A DNA stretch of 6,188 nt. Origin: Akkermansia muciniphila (lineage in GTDB: Bacteria > Verrucomicrobiota > Verrucomicrobiia > Verrucomicrobiales > Akkermansiaceae). The notes beneath the pieces were generated by a model. That model was not told the origin of the DNA and did no database searches. It saw only the letters and a program-made list of their open reading frames with translations. The stretch is from the NCBI GenBank assembly GCA_943324575.2, contig CALPMD020000082.1, forward strand, positions 1-6,188, given 5' to 3'. Positions 1 to 5,456 of this stretch are shown here, one piece after another (position 1 is the stretch's first letter; each line of letters begins with the position of its first letter). The position numbers and the translations under genes were made by a program.

Positions 1-121
1 AGCGCAAGGCGTGGTAGGCCGCTTGGCGATTTTCGTCGTGAAGTTCGTCGCCGACGCTGGCCAGCCATTCGCTGGTCTTCTGCATCGAAGCGTTGATGTT
101 GGCAGTTACGGGGTCATTCAT
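1..121 (-). CDS. DUF2267 domain protein, N-terminal part (cut by window edge)
   Basis: Only the first 40 codons are inside the window; the gene reads leftward from an ATG at 121-119 and continues past base 1. The visible peptide begins MNDPVTANINASMQKTSEWL and ends with ENRQAAYHALR. A 'T-x-x-WL' helix followed by a charged stretch and an R-x-A-Y-x-A-L-R motif is how DUF2267 proteins start, as I recall them; the family is small, helical, soluble and of unknown biochemical role. A G-rich run (AAGGGGGG, 137-144 read on the minus strand) lies about 15 bases ahead of the ATG, somewhat far for a ribosome binding site. It follows truA on the same strand after a 162-base spacer rich in inverted repeats, so it probably has its own promoter. 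The assignment rests on one short motif and would be settled by the rest of the gene. Confidence 0.72.
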   Translation of the reverse strand, partial: MNDPVTANINASMQKTSEWLASVGDELHDENRQAAYHALR

Positions 122-189
122 GGCGGTATCGCCACCCCCCTTCGCAGTCCCAGTGCCAGTGGCTGAAAAATGCGATAAGCCGCTTAATA

Positions 190-205
190 GGAGGTGACAA
201 CCTCC
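190..205 (-). repeat. Small perfect hairpin (6-bp stem, 4-base loop) in the truA/DUF2267 spacer
   Basis: GGAGGT at 190-195 and ACCTCC at 200-205 are perfect complements around a GACA loop. Just beyond it, TAAGC (176-180) and GCTTA (182-186) form a second, short palindrome. On the minus strand the hairpin lies 96 bases past the truA stop codon and is followed by TATTAA rather than a run of T, so it is not a standard intrinsic terminator. Its minus-strand arm contains GGAGGT, which resembles a Shine-Dalgarno sequence, but no suitable start codon follows. It may be a 5' leader structure of the DUF2267 gene. The fold is visible; the role is a guess. Confidence 0.4.
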
Positions 206-224
206 GCCTCCATTAACCGACCAG

Positions 225-270
225 TTGCACAAACGGTGCAATCCGCATTCTGCGTGGTGCAAATTGCACC
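225..270. promoter_or_regulatory. Paired GTGCAA/TTGCAC boxes, possible operator
   Basis: Two inverted repeats share the same half-site. The first is TTGCAC (225-230), a 5-base spacer, then GTGCAA (236-241). The second is the 15-base near-perfect palindrome GGTGCAAATTGCACC (256-270), with one central base. The direct copies GGTGCAA at 235-241 and 256-262 are exactly 21 bases apart, about two turns of the helix, so both would face the same side of the DNA. This is what binding sites for a dimeric regulator often look like. The boxes lie just past the truA stop and 104 bases or more ahead of the DUF2267 start codon, so that gene is the likely target. They could equally be RNA structure. No regulator is identified. 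Confidence 0.4.
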
Positions 271-283
271 CAGATGAGTGCAG

Positions 284-1042
284 TTAGGGATATAGCACAG
301 CTTGTAAAAACAGTCCGTCGGCGGGGGCGCAGAGTGGTGATTTGCCGAGTGGCAAGCCGGGCGCTTGGTCGAGCAAGGCAGCGAAATCATCTAGGCGAAT
401 GCGACCCTGCGCGGCATGGACCGCAGCACCCGTGAGCAGGCGGACCATTTTGTAGAGGAAACCATCTCCCTCGTAGGTGATGCGGTAGCCGTCATCGAGC
501 GTGCTCAACTCGGTCTTGTGGATCGTGCGGCACCAATCGATGTCTGGCGTTTCGTTACCGCGATAGGCGGCGAAGGCGTGAAAATCATGGCGCCCAAGGT
601 AGAGCGAAAGCGCCTGACGCAGGACATCGGCATCCAGTTGGCGTGGTAAATGCCATGCCATGCCTGCCTTGAGCGGCGGCAGGACGGGTTCGGTGCAGAG
701 GTCGAAGTGGTAGATTTTGCCAATGGCGGAAAAGCGGCTGTGGAAATCCGGCGCCACTTCCTCGCAGGCCATGATACGGATCGTCGCCGGGAGTTTGCAA
801 TTCAGCGCAGGCACCCAGTTGAAGGGGTTCATGGAGGTTTCCGGCGGCGCGTCAAAATGAGCGACTTGGGCGAGGGCATGCACGCCGGTATCGGTGCGGC
901 CGGAGCCGTGCAGCCGTAGTGGTTGTTTAGCAACTTCTTCCAAGGCGCGCTGAACGATGTCTTGCACGGTGTTGCCGCAGACTTGGGACTGCCAACCGTT
1001 GTAGGGGCGGCCGTCGTAGGCGATGGTGAGTTTGAGGCGCAT
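284..1042 (-). CDS. truA: tRNA pseudouridine synthase A
   Basis: TruA isomerises uridine to pseudouridine at positions 38-40 of the tRNA anticodon stem-loop, in the cytoplasm and without a cofactor. The 252-residue product is a normal family length. Residues 46-56 are GSGRTDTGVHA, the family signature, with the catalytic aspartate at 51. Other family blocks are YDGRPYNGWQ (9-18), FHSRFSA (100-106), the active-site tyrosine in KIYHF (109-113), a FLYKMVRLLTG segment and a C-terminal CAPADGLFLQAVLY. The reading frame is open back to an ATG at 1162, but those 40 extra residues run through an 18-bp repeat and into ruvX, while MRLKLTIAYDG is the standard TruA start, so I place the start at 1042. 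No Shine-Dalgarno sequence precedes it. It is third in a minus-strand series after manC and ruvX, 89 bases behind ruvX. Confidence 0.96.
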   Translation of the reverse strand: MRLKLTIAYDGRPYNGWQSQVCGNTVQDIVQRALEEVAKQPLRLHGSGRTDTGVHALAQVAHFDAPPETSMNPFNWVPALNCKLPATIRIMACEEVAPDFHSRFSAIGKIYHFDLCTEPVLPPLKAGMAWHLPRQLDADVLRQALSLYLGRHDFHAFAAYRGNETPDIDWCRTIHKTELSTLDDGYRITYEGDGFLYKMVRLLTGAAVHAAQGRIRLDDFAALLDQAPGLPLGKSPLCAPADGLFLQAVLYP

Positions 1043-1062
1043 GGGAAATAGTTTCTGAAGAT

Positions 1063-1098
1063 GGGAAGAATGGGAGTTAGGGGAAGGATGGGAGATAG
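1063..1098. repeat. Two tandem 18-bp repeats between ruvX and truA
   Basis: GGGAAGAATGGGAGTTAG (1063-1080) is followed at once by GGGAAGGATGGGAGATAG (1081-1098), with 16 of 18 bases the same. A degenerate partial copy, ATGGGAAATAG (1041-1051), covers the truA start codon, which is read from the opposite strand. A related pyrimidine-rich pair, TTCCTAT at 1120-1126 and 1129-1135, runs into the end of ruvX and is roughly complementary to the purine-rich units, so the spacer might fold back on itself. The whole 89-base gap is low in complexity. From memory, short imperfect intergenic repeats of this flavour occur in verrucomicrobial genomes, but I cannot confirm family membership here. Confidence 0.7.
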
Positions 1099-1131
1099 GT
1101 GGCAGCATGGTTCGCTTTCTTCCTATGTTTC

Positions 1132-1578
1132 CTATCCACAGTCGCTGCTTTCCTCCATCCACAAATTGAGGATCTCGACGGCGGCGGCTTGGTCGATGAT
1201 GGCTTTTTGCTGGCGGGCATTGCGACCTGCGGCGCGCAGCTTGGCGGCGGCGCTGGAGGTGGTTAGTGTTTCATCGACGAAAATGAGTGGCAGTGCGGGA
1301 AGGCGCAGCCGCAGTTGCTCGGTAAAGGCGCGGACTTTGGCGGCGGAGCTTCCTTCGCTGCCATCCAAACGGACCGGTAGGCCCACGACGAGGGTGCGGA
1401 TGTGGCGCAGCTCTACCAAGCAGGCAATGCGCTCGACGGCGCCGCCCTTGCTTTGATCGATGGTCTCGACTGGGTGCGCGAGAATACCAAAGTCATCGGT
1501 CGCGGCCACGCCGATCCGCGCATCGCCGTGATCGATGCCTAGCGCTGGATGCGGGGAATCTGGCTGCGGCGCGCTCAA
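1132..1578 (-). CDS. ruvX: YqgF/RuvX family protein (putative Holliday junction resolvase / pre-16S rRNA nuclease)
   Basis: This RNase H-fold protein has been described both as a putative Holliday junction resolvase and, in E. coli (YqgF), as a factor for maturing the 5' end of 16S rRNA. All family motifs are present: LGIDHGDARIGVA (13-25, acidic residue D16), GLPVRLDGSEG (66-76), VDETLTT (101-107, E103) and IDQAAAVEIL (128-137, D129), giving a plausible metal-binding triad. The 148-residue length is typical. There is no ATG in this frame until the last few codons, and the conserved part begins about 12 residues after a TTG at 1578-1576. That TTG overlaps the TGA stop of the upstream gene in the four bases TTGA, so I take it as the start, with translation probably coupled. 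A longer open frame back to an ATG at 1818 only shadows the upstream gene. Confidence 0.93.
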   Translation of the reverse strand: MSAPQPDSPHPALGIDHGDARIGVAATDDFGILAHPVETIDQSKGGAVERIACLVELRHIRTLVVGLPVRLDGSEGSSAAKVRAFTEQLRLRLPALPLIFVDETLTTSSAAAKLRAAGRNARQQKAIIDQAAAVEILNLWMEESSDCG

Positions 1579-2657
1579 AGAAGCTCGACGGGGAGAATGT
1601 CGGAAAGTTTTTTGATTGAATCTGCCTGAAGGCGATTGGCGATGAGCAAGGCGTCTGGCGTTTGCACAACGATCAAATCGTCCACCCCGAGCAAGGCGAT
1701 GTGGGTGCCAGGGCGGGCGTTGTAGACGATGTTGTTGCGAGAATCGATCTCGCTGATCGGCTGGTTGACGCAGTTTTCGCTGCCAATTTTTTCGAGATAC
1801 TTGGCGATGGAGATCCACGAGCCGACATCATCCCAGTCGAAAGTCGCCTCAATGTTGAGGACGCGATCGGCCGCTTCCATGAGCGCGTAGTCGATGGAAA
1901 TCGGCGTGAGCTGAGGAAACTGGGCGGCGACCGTGGCACCGATGTCGGAAGTGTGGCGCAACTCTGACACAAATGCGGCAAGCTCGGGCGCGTGGCTGGC
2001 GAGTTGCTCAATGACCGTCGGCAGCGACCAGACAAACATTCCTGCATTCCATGAAAACTGGCCTTGGGCTAGAAATTGCTCTGCCAGTTCGGCATTGGGT
2101 TTTTCGCGAAAGCGCTTCACTTCCACGGGCGGGTTTTCGCATTCCAGCCCCTCGATCACCGCGTGCTCGCCGCGTTCGATGTAGCCGTAGGACGGGCAGG
2201 CCCAAGTCGGGCGAATGCCGATGGTGACCAGGCCATTGGACTTTTCTGCAGTGGCTAGGGCGTCGCGCATGACTGCGTGATAGGCGGCAGTATCCTGAAT
2301 GAGTTGGTCGGAGGGCAGCACCATCATCGTGGCGTCGGGGTTGCGGGCGGCGATCAGGCCGATGCCCAGAGCCACGGCGGGCGCGGTGTCGCGCTTGGCG
2401 GGCTCAGCAAAAATGTTTTCCGCAGGCAGCATCGTGGCAATCGCGCGGACGGAGTCGACCTGCTGGGCGTTGGTGAGGATGAGGATGTTTTCGGAGGGGA
2501 CCAAGCCGTCGAGGCGGCGGATCGTTTGCTCAAGAAGTGTGCCATCGCCAAAAAGATCGAGTAGTTGCTTCGGGCGGGAATTCCGGCTCAGCGGCCAGAA
2601 CCGGGCGCCGGAGCCACCGGCTAGAATGAGGGCGTAGGTATTTTCAAGAGCGGGCAT
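1575..2657 (-). CDS. manC: Mannose-1-phosphate guanylyltransferase
   Basis: The enzyme joins mannose-1-phosphate and GTP to give GDP-mannose and pyrophosphate; GDP-mannose is the donor for mannose, fucose or rhamnose in LPS, capsule and other glycans. The 360-residue protein is a nucleotidyltransferase: LAGGSGARFWPLSR (12-25) is the pyrophosphorylase loop, followed by PKQ (29-31), EPAKRDTAPA (85-94), LPSDQ (114-118, where LPADH is more usual), FREKP (183-187), WNAGMFVW (203-210), SIDYALME (254-261) and FDWDDVGSW (273-281). It ends soon after, so it is the short single-function form without the C-terminal phosphomannose isomerase cupin of long ManC/AlgA. PTWACPSYGYI (150-160) departs from the common P-x-T-G-Y-G-Y-I. 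It is the first gene of the minus-strand series; its stop overlaps the ruvX start. A 7-bp inverted repeat covers its start codon. Activity on another hexose phosphate cannot be excluded. Confidence 0.92.
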   Translation of the reverse strand: MPALENTYALILAGGSGARFWPLSRNSRPKQLLDLFGDGTLLEQTIRRLDGLVPSENILILTNAQQVDSVRAIATMLPAENIFAEPAKRDTAPAVALGIGLIAARNPDATMMVLPSDQLIQDTAAYHAVMRDALATAEKSNGLVTIGIRPTWACPSYGYIERGEHAVIEGLECENPPVEVKRFREKPNAELAEQFLAQGQFSWNAGMFVWSLPTVIEQLASHAPELAAFVSELRHTSDIGATVAAQFPQLTPISIDYALMEAADRVLNIEATFDWDDVGSWISIAKYLEKIGSENCVNQPISEIDSRNNIVYNARPGTHIALLGVDDLIVVQTPDALLIANRLQADSIKKLSDILPVELL

Positions 2658-2685
2658 GTCGGCGCGAGCATGAAGGAAATGCCCG
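2651..2685 (-). promoter_or_regulatory. Inverted repeat enclosing the manC start codon
   Basis: CGGGCAT (2651-2657) and ATGCCCG (2679-2685) are perfect 7-base complements separated by 21 bases. On the manC transcript the right-hand copy comes first and the left-hand copy is ATGCCCG, that is, the start codon and the next four bases. If paired, the stem would bury the start codon. No Shine-Dalgarno sequence is seen in the loop. This could be translational control or chance; the complementarity is direct observation and the function is inferred. Confidence 0.35.
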
Positions 2686-2762
2686 ACTTGGAAAAGCGGG
2701 AATCCATCACATTTTTGCTTTCCGTTATTGTCGTTGGTCCGAAAAAAGAATAGGTCTCTGCC
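2658..2762. promoter_or_regulatory. Divergent spacer, presumed promoter region for manC and the 2763 gene
   Basis: The genes on either side point away from each other, so this 105-base spacer should hold both promoters. For manC (minus strand) a weak sigma-70-like pair is readable: ACGACA (2728-2733) and TGTGAT (2705-2710) with a 17-base spacer, each matching four of six consensus bases. For the plus-strand gene I see no convincing pair. The stretch 2710-2755 is richer in A and T than the flanking genes. The placement follows from gene orientation; the exact boxes are tentative. Confidence 0.35.
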
Positions 2763-3086
2763 ATGTCCGACGAGTATTCCGAAACCACCGCACCTTGGAT
2801 CGAAAACAGCGCTCTGACCGCTCCTGCCTTGTTAGGCGCAGCGGCGGGCTTGTTACTGGGTGACATGATGCACCGCGGAGCCCGTCGCGGCCTCGGAATC
2901 GGCCTAGGCGCCTTGGGCGTGGCGGCCCTCTTGCCCTACGTCGTCGGCGGTGTCGCTGGACTGGTGACGGGGCCGAAAAGCAAAGTAGGTGTGCGCCGCA
3001 AAATCCAACGCATTCGCGACGCAGGCATCGTCGCGCCCGACTTCAACGAGGTAGAAGAAGCCCTGCGCGAGCAAGGATTGCTCTGA
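2763..3086 (+). CDS. Small glycine-rich membrane protein, function unknown
   Basis: I do not recognise this 107-residue protein. It has a short acidic N-terminus (1-16), then two hydrophobic, glycine- and alanine-rich segments at about 18-33 and 44-69, joined by a basic loop (MMHRGARRG, 35-43). The first segment carries a GxxxGxxxG pattern (G25, G29, G33) and the second a run of alternating glycines (G43, G45, G47, G49), typical of tightly packed helices or glycine-zipper proteins. A soluble C-terminal part (72-107) begins with a very basic stretch (KSKVGVRRKIQRIR) and ends in an amphipathic, acidic helix. Two membrane helices with both ends in the cytoplasm would fit. ATG 2763 is preceded only by a weak TAGG. 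It lies divergently from manC and 81 bases ahead of lpxK, so it may be co-transcribed with lpxK and act at the envelope. Antisense frames here lack these features. Confidence 0.75.
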   Translation: MSDEYSETTAPWIENSALTAPALLGAAAGLLLGDMMHRGARRGLGIGLGALGVAALLPYVVGGVAGLVTGPKSKVGVRRKIQRIRDAGIVAPDFNEVEEALREQGLL

Positions 3087-3167
3087 CTCACTCCGCTGCG
3101 GCGATGTCTTTTCGCGTGCTTCCGCGCTTGATGAGGACCGAATAACGGGACAGATTTGCCGCAGACG

Positions 3168-4379
3168 ATGAAGGAACAAATCGAGGAACTCGAACGCTGG
3201 GGAGCGGATGTGATCTTCGGTCGCGCCAAAGGAGTCCGCGCGGCGCTGATGCGATTTCTGATGCGGGCCTTGTCCGGCGTGTTTCGAATGATCGTGCAAA
3301 TTCGGATCTGGCGCTACCGCAGTGGTTGGAAGAAACAGCACCACTTGGGAACGCAAGTGATCGCCATCGGCAACATCACAGTGGGTGGCACGGGCAAAAC
3401 GCCAGTGGTCGAACTACTGGCAAAATCCCTGCGCGATCAGGGGCGGCGGGTGGCGATCCTGTCGCGCGGCTACAAGAGCAAAAAGCTGGATCGGCCGCAG
3501 AAGTGGCAGGATAAGCAGGGATTCGCAATCCCAGGCGAGGCGATGCCCAAAGTGGTTTCCACGGGTAGTGCGCTGTTGCTCGATTCCAAGTTTGCGGGCG
3601 ATGAGCCTTTCATGCTGGCCCGAAATTTAGACGGGGTGGCGGTGGTGGTGGATAAAAATCGCGTCAAGGGCGGCCTGTTTGCCGTGGGCCAGTTGGGCGT
3701 GGACACGCTGTTACTGGATGATGGGATGCAGTATCTAGATTTGGCGCACTCGATCGACATCGTGCTGGTGGATGCTGGCTCCCCCTTTGGAACCGAGGCC
3801 TTGTTGCCGCGCGGTACCCTGCGCGAGCCGCCCAAGAACCTGCGCCGCGCCAGTTACATCCTGATCACCAAATGCACCGGCCGTTCCAACGAGGCGCTGA
3901 TCGCGCGCATTCGCCGCTACAATCCGACAGCGGAGATCATCGAGTGCACCCACGGACCGATTTATCTGGAAGAAGTTTTCACGCAAGAGCGCCAGCCCTT
4001 AGAGTTTTTAAAGGACAAGTGGGTGGGAGCGATCAGCGCGATCGCGGTGCCCGAAGCGTTTGAAGGCTCGCTTGAAAAACTGGGAGCGCGGGTGGAGCTG
4101 CGGCGCCGATTTGCCGATCACTACCGCTTTTCACGCAAGGAAGTGGAGACATTTATGCACCGCTGTGTCGAACGGGACATGGAATTGATCCTGACGACGG
4201 AAAAAGATGCGGTGCGCTTCCCGCGCCCAGGCAGCATCGACGTGCCGGTGTATTTCCTGCGGATCGAGGTGGAAATCCTGAAGGGGCAAGAAGTCTGGGA
4301 TGATTTGGTCACGCGAATTTGCAATCCGCCAGCCGCCCACCAGCAGGTGCTGCGGCACCGCCATGCCTACCGTGTGTGA
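3168..4379 (+). CDS. lpxK: Tetraacyldisaccharide 4'-kinase (lipid A kinase)
   Basis: LpxK uses ATP to phosphorylate the 4' position of the lipid A disaccharide at the inner face of the inner membrane. Counting from ATG 3168 (403 residues): a Walker A loop GNITVGGTGKTP (68-79), SRGY (99-102), GDEP (144-147, with the D/E pair matching the catalytic-base region of the family), LLDDGMQYLDL (182-192, Walker B-like), LLPRGTLREP (213-222), FADHYRF (315-321, with the conserved histidine) and TTEKDAVR (343-350). DDGMQY replaces the usual DDGFQH. The protein is longer than the common 320-350 residues because about 55 residues precede the core; they hold a charged helix and a hydrophobic, probably membrane-associated helix. 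A TTG at 3156 in frame has a GGGA five bases ahead and could be the real start, adding four residues; I prefer the ATG because the sequence from there (MKEQIEELERW) looks like a natural start. Confidence 0.93.
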   Translation: MKEQIEELERWGADVIFGRAKGVRAALMRFLMRALSGVFRMIVQIRIWRYRSGWKKQHHLGTQVIAIGNITVGGTGKTPVVELLAKSLRDQGRRVAILSRGYKSKKLDRPQKWQDKQGFAIPGEAMPKVVSTGSALLLDSKFAGDEPFMLARNLDGVAVVVDKNRVKGGLFAVGQLGVDTLLLDDGMQYLDLAHSIDIVLVDAGSPFGTEALLPRGTLREPPKNLRRASYILITKCTGRSNEALIARIRRYNPTAEIIECTHGPIYLEEVFTQERQPLEFLKDKWVGAISAIAVPEAFEGSLEKLGARVELRRRFADHYRFSRKEVETFMHRCVERDMELILTTEKDAVRFPRPGSIDVPVYFLRIEVEILKGQEVWDDLVTRICNPPAAHQQVLRHRHAYRV

Positions 4380-4461
4380 ATTTTTCTCCTTTTTCGGGTT
4401 GCCAGCGGGCAAACTCGTCCCTAGTTTCCGCCTCCCCGCCATTTTTAACCTCACATTCGAG

Positions 4462-4617
4462 ATGTCCAAGCACAATAGCCTCAAGTCCAACGCCACAGTC
4501 GGCGGCAAACGTTCCGTTCTCAAGCGCTTCGAACGCGTCAAACTTCTCAAGGAGCGCGGCGAATGGAAAGCTGGCAAGTCCCCAGTGGGTCTGCCAAAAA
4601 CCAAGCACGAGGGCTAA
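4462..4617 (+). CDS. Small basic protein of the Verrucomicrobia/Chlamydiae family
   Basis: This is a 51-residue, strongly basic protein. It starts MSKHNSLKS, contains the block KRSVLKRFERVKLLKERGEW (16-35) and ends with SPVGLPKTKHEG. I recognise this pattern (N-terminal SLK, K-R-x-V-L-K-R-F-E-R-V, then G-x-W and a GLPKTK tail) as the short 'small basic protein' family described from Verrucomicrobia and Chlamydiae (from memory TIGR04137, whose short name suggests an rRNA link). No biochemical role is established to my knowledge; its charge and size resemble small ribosomal proteins, so RNA or ribosome binding is a reasonable inference. The reading frame is open upstream to 4300 inside lpxK, but the conserved part begins at ATG 4462. 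There is no clear Shine-Dalgarno sequence. It lies 82 bases after lpxK and is followed by an intrinsic-terminator-like hairpin, so it may be a short transcript of its own or the end of the lpxK unit. Confidence 0.9.
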   Translation: MSKHNSLKSNATVGGKRSVLKRFERVKLLKERGEWKAGKSPVGLPKTKHEG

Positions 4618-4646
4618 TCCCTCTGGCTTTCTCCACTTTCTAAATC

Positions 4647-4677
4647 GCGCGAATCCTAACGGATTTCGCGCCTTTTG
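4647..4677 (+). terminator. Intrinsic-terminator-like hairpin after the small basic protein gene
   Basis: GCGCGAATCC (4647-4656) pairs with GGATTTCGCGC (4661-4671) across a TAAC loop, giving ten base pairs with a single bulged T. CCTTTTG follows at once. A GC-rich stem base next to a short T run is the classic intrinsic terminator. It lies 29 bases after the stop codon of the small basic protein gene. The T run is short (four), so termination may be partial. The next start codon (4689) is only 12 bases beyond the T run, so the hairpin might also act as an attenuator or leader structure for the downstream gene. Confidence 0.75.
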
Positions 4678-4688
4678 TATTGATCCTC

Positions 4689-5456
4689 ATGGCAAGCAAC
4701 GACGGCACACGTCTCAATAAATACCTCGCGTCCTGCGCGGTGGGTTCACGCCGCGCCTGCGACGAACTCATCAAGGCTGGCCGGGTGGAAGTGAATGGCA
4801 GCCCCTGTATCAACATGGGCACCCGCATCATCGCTGGCGACCACGTCAAGGTGGACGGCAAACGGGTGGCACCGCGCGAGGTGATGATCGTCGCATTCCA
4901 CAAACCACGCGGCTACGTCTGCACCCGCGAGGATGAACTGGGCCGGGAAACCATTTACGCCCTGTTGCCCGCCTCGCTGCACTCGCTGCACCACGTCGGC
5001 CGACTGGACCGCGACTCAGAAGGCCTACTGATTTTAACCAACGACGGCGATCTTTCGCAGCAGCTGATGCACCCATCGAAGTCGGTGGAGAAAGAATACC
5101 TCGTCACCTCGAACCAAGCGTTTGAAAACTCCCACCTCGACCAATTTCTCGAAGGCGTCTTCACCGACGAGGGTAAGTTGAAGGCCAAGGCCATCGAGCG
5201 CTTGTCATCCCGCCGCATCAAGGTGGTGCTGGATCACGGCGCCAAACGCCAGATCCGTGTGATGTTCGAGACACTGGGCTATCAAGTGACCAAGCTGCTG
5301 CGGGTGCGCATCGGTGCGCTGTGGCTGGGCGACCTGGAGCCAGGCGGCTGGGCGGCCCTGAATGCGCTGGAAACTCAGATGCTGCTTGGTAATTCCAAGC
5401 CAGCTAAGAAGCGCGAGACCGCCTCCCCTGAAACGGTCAAAAAAAGACCGAGTTAG
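4689..5456 (+). CDS. rluB: rRNA pseudouridine synthase, RsuA/RluB/RluE/RluF family
   Basis: The enzyme converts a specific uridine in rRNA to pseudouridine during ribosome assembly. From ATG 4689 the product has 255 residues. An S4 RNA-binding domain fills about 8-60 (RLNKYLASCAVGSRRACDEL, then GRVEVNG). The catalytic domain contains FHKPRGYVCT (70-79), GRLDRDSEGLLILTNDGDL (104-122) with catalytic D107, the family block KEYLV (135-139), and GAKRQIRVMFETLGYQVTKL (184-203) followed by RVRIGALWLGDLEPGGW (205-221). A lysine-rich tail (237-255) is extra. The length and S4 domain fit RluB best (E. coli target 23S U2605), but RsuA, RluE and RluF share the fold, so the exact target is inferred. A TTG at 4680 in frame would add three residues; the ATG is preferred. 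No Shine-Dalgarno sequence is present, and the start lies just behind a terminator-like hairpin. Confidence 0.9.
   Translation: MASNDGTRLNKYLASCAVGSRRACDELIKAGRVEVNGSPCINMGTRIIAGDHVKVDGKRVAPREVMIVAFHKPRGYVCTREDELGRETIYALLPASLHSLHHVGRLDRDSEGLLILTNDGDLSQQLMHPSKSVEKEYLVTSNQAFENSHLDQFLEGVFTDEGKLKAKAIERLSSRRIKVVLDHGAKRQIRVMFETLGYQVTKLLRVRIGALWLGDLEPGGWAALNALETQMLLGNSKPAKKRETASPETVKKRPS

Noticed and set aside
184..390. Minus-strand frame with a Rieske-like look (CTHLG ... CTVC)
   Set aside because: The cysteine pattern comes from the repeated TTGCAC/GTGCAA boxes. The second Rieske histidine is missing, the only start codon lies inside truA, and there is no ribosome binding site.
1043..1162. Forty-residue N-terminal extension of TruA
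   Set aside because: It would translate the 18-bp repeats (ISHPSP/NSHSSH) and overlap ruvX; TruA proteins begin at the MRLKLTIAYDG point.
1579..1818. Eighty-residue N-terminal extension of RuvX
   Set aside because: It is a different frame of the manC coding sequence, arginine- and histidine-rich without any family resemblance.
3096..3164. CTGCGGC (3096-3102) and GCCGCAG (3158-3164) inverted repeat before lpxK
   Set aside because: A 7-base match 55 bases apart in GC-rich DNA is weak, with no T run and no start codon or clear signal in the arms.
3156..3168. The 13-mer TTGCCGCAGACGA, found here and again at 5471-5483
   Set aside because: One repeated 13-mer is about what chance allows in 6 kb, and the contexts (lpxK start, rluB-acs spacer) do not match.
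2904..3356. Minus-strand frame of 150 residues opposite the 2763 gene and lpxK
   Set aside because: It lies antisense to two better-supported genes, spans their spacer and has no domain pattern; likely a product of high GC.
4399..4427. Possible promoter TTGCCA-17-TAGTTT before the small basic protein gene
   Set aside because: The -10 box matches only three of six bases, so I do not list it as a feature, though the gene may well have its own promoter in this 82-base gap.
5434..5450. CGGTC-A7-GACCG hairpin at the end of the rluB-like gene
   Set aside because: The stem is only five base pairs, sits inside the lysine-rich coding tail and has no T run after it.
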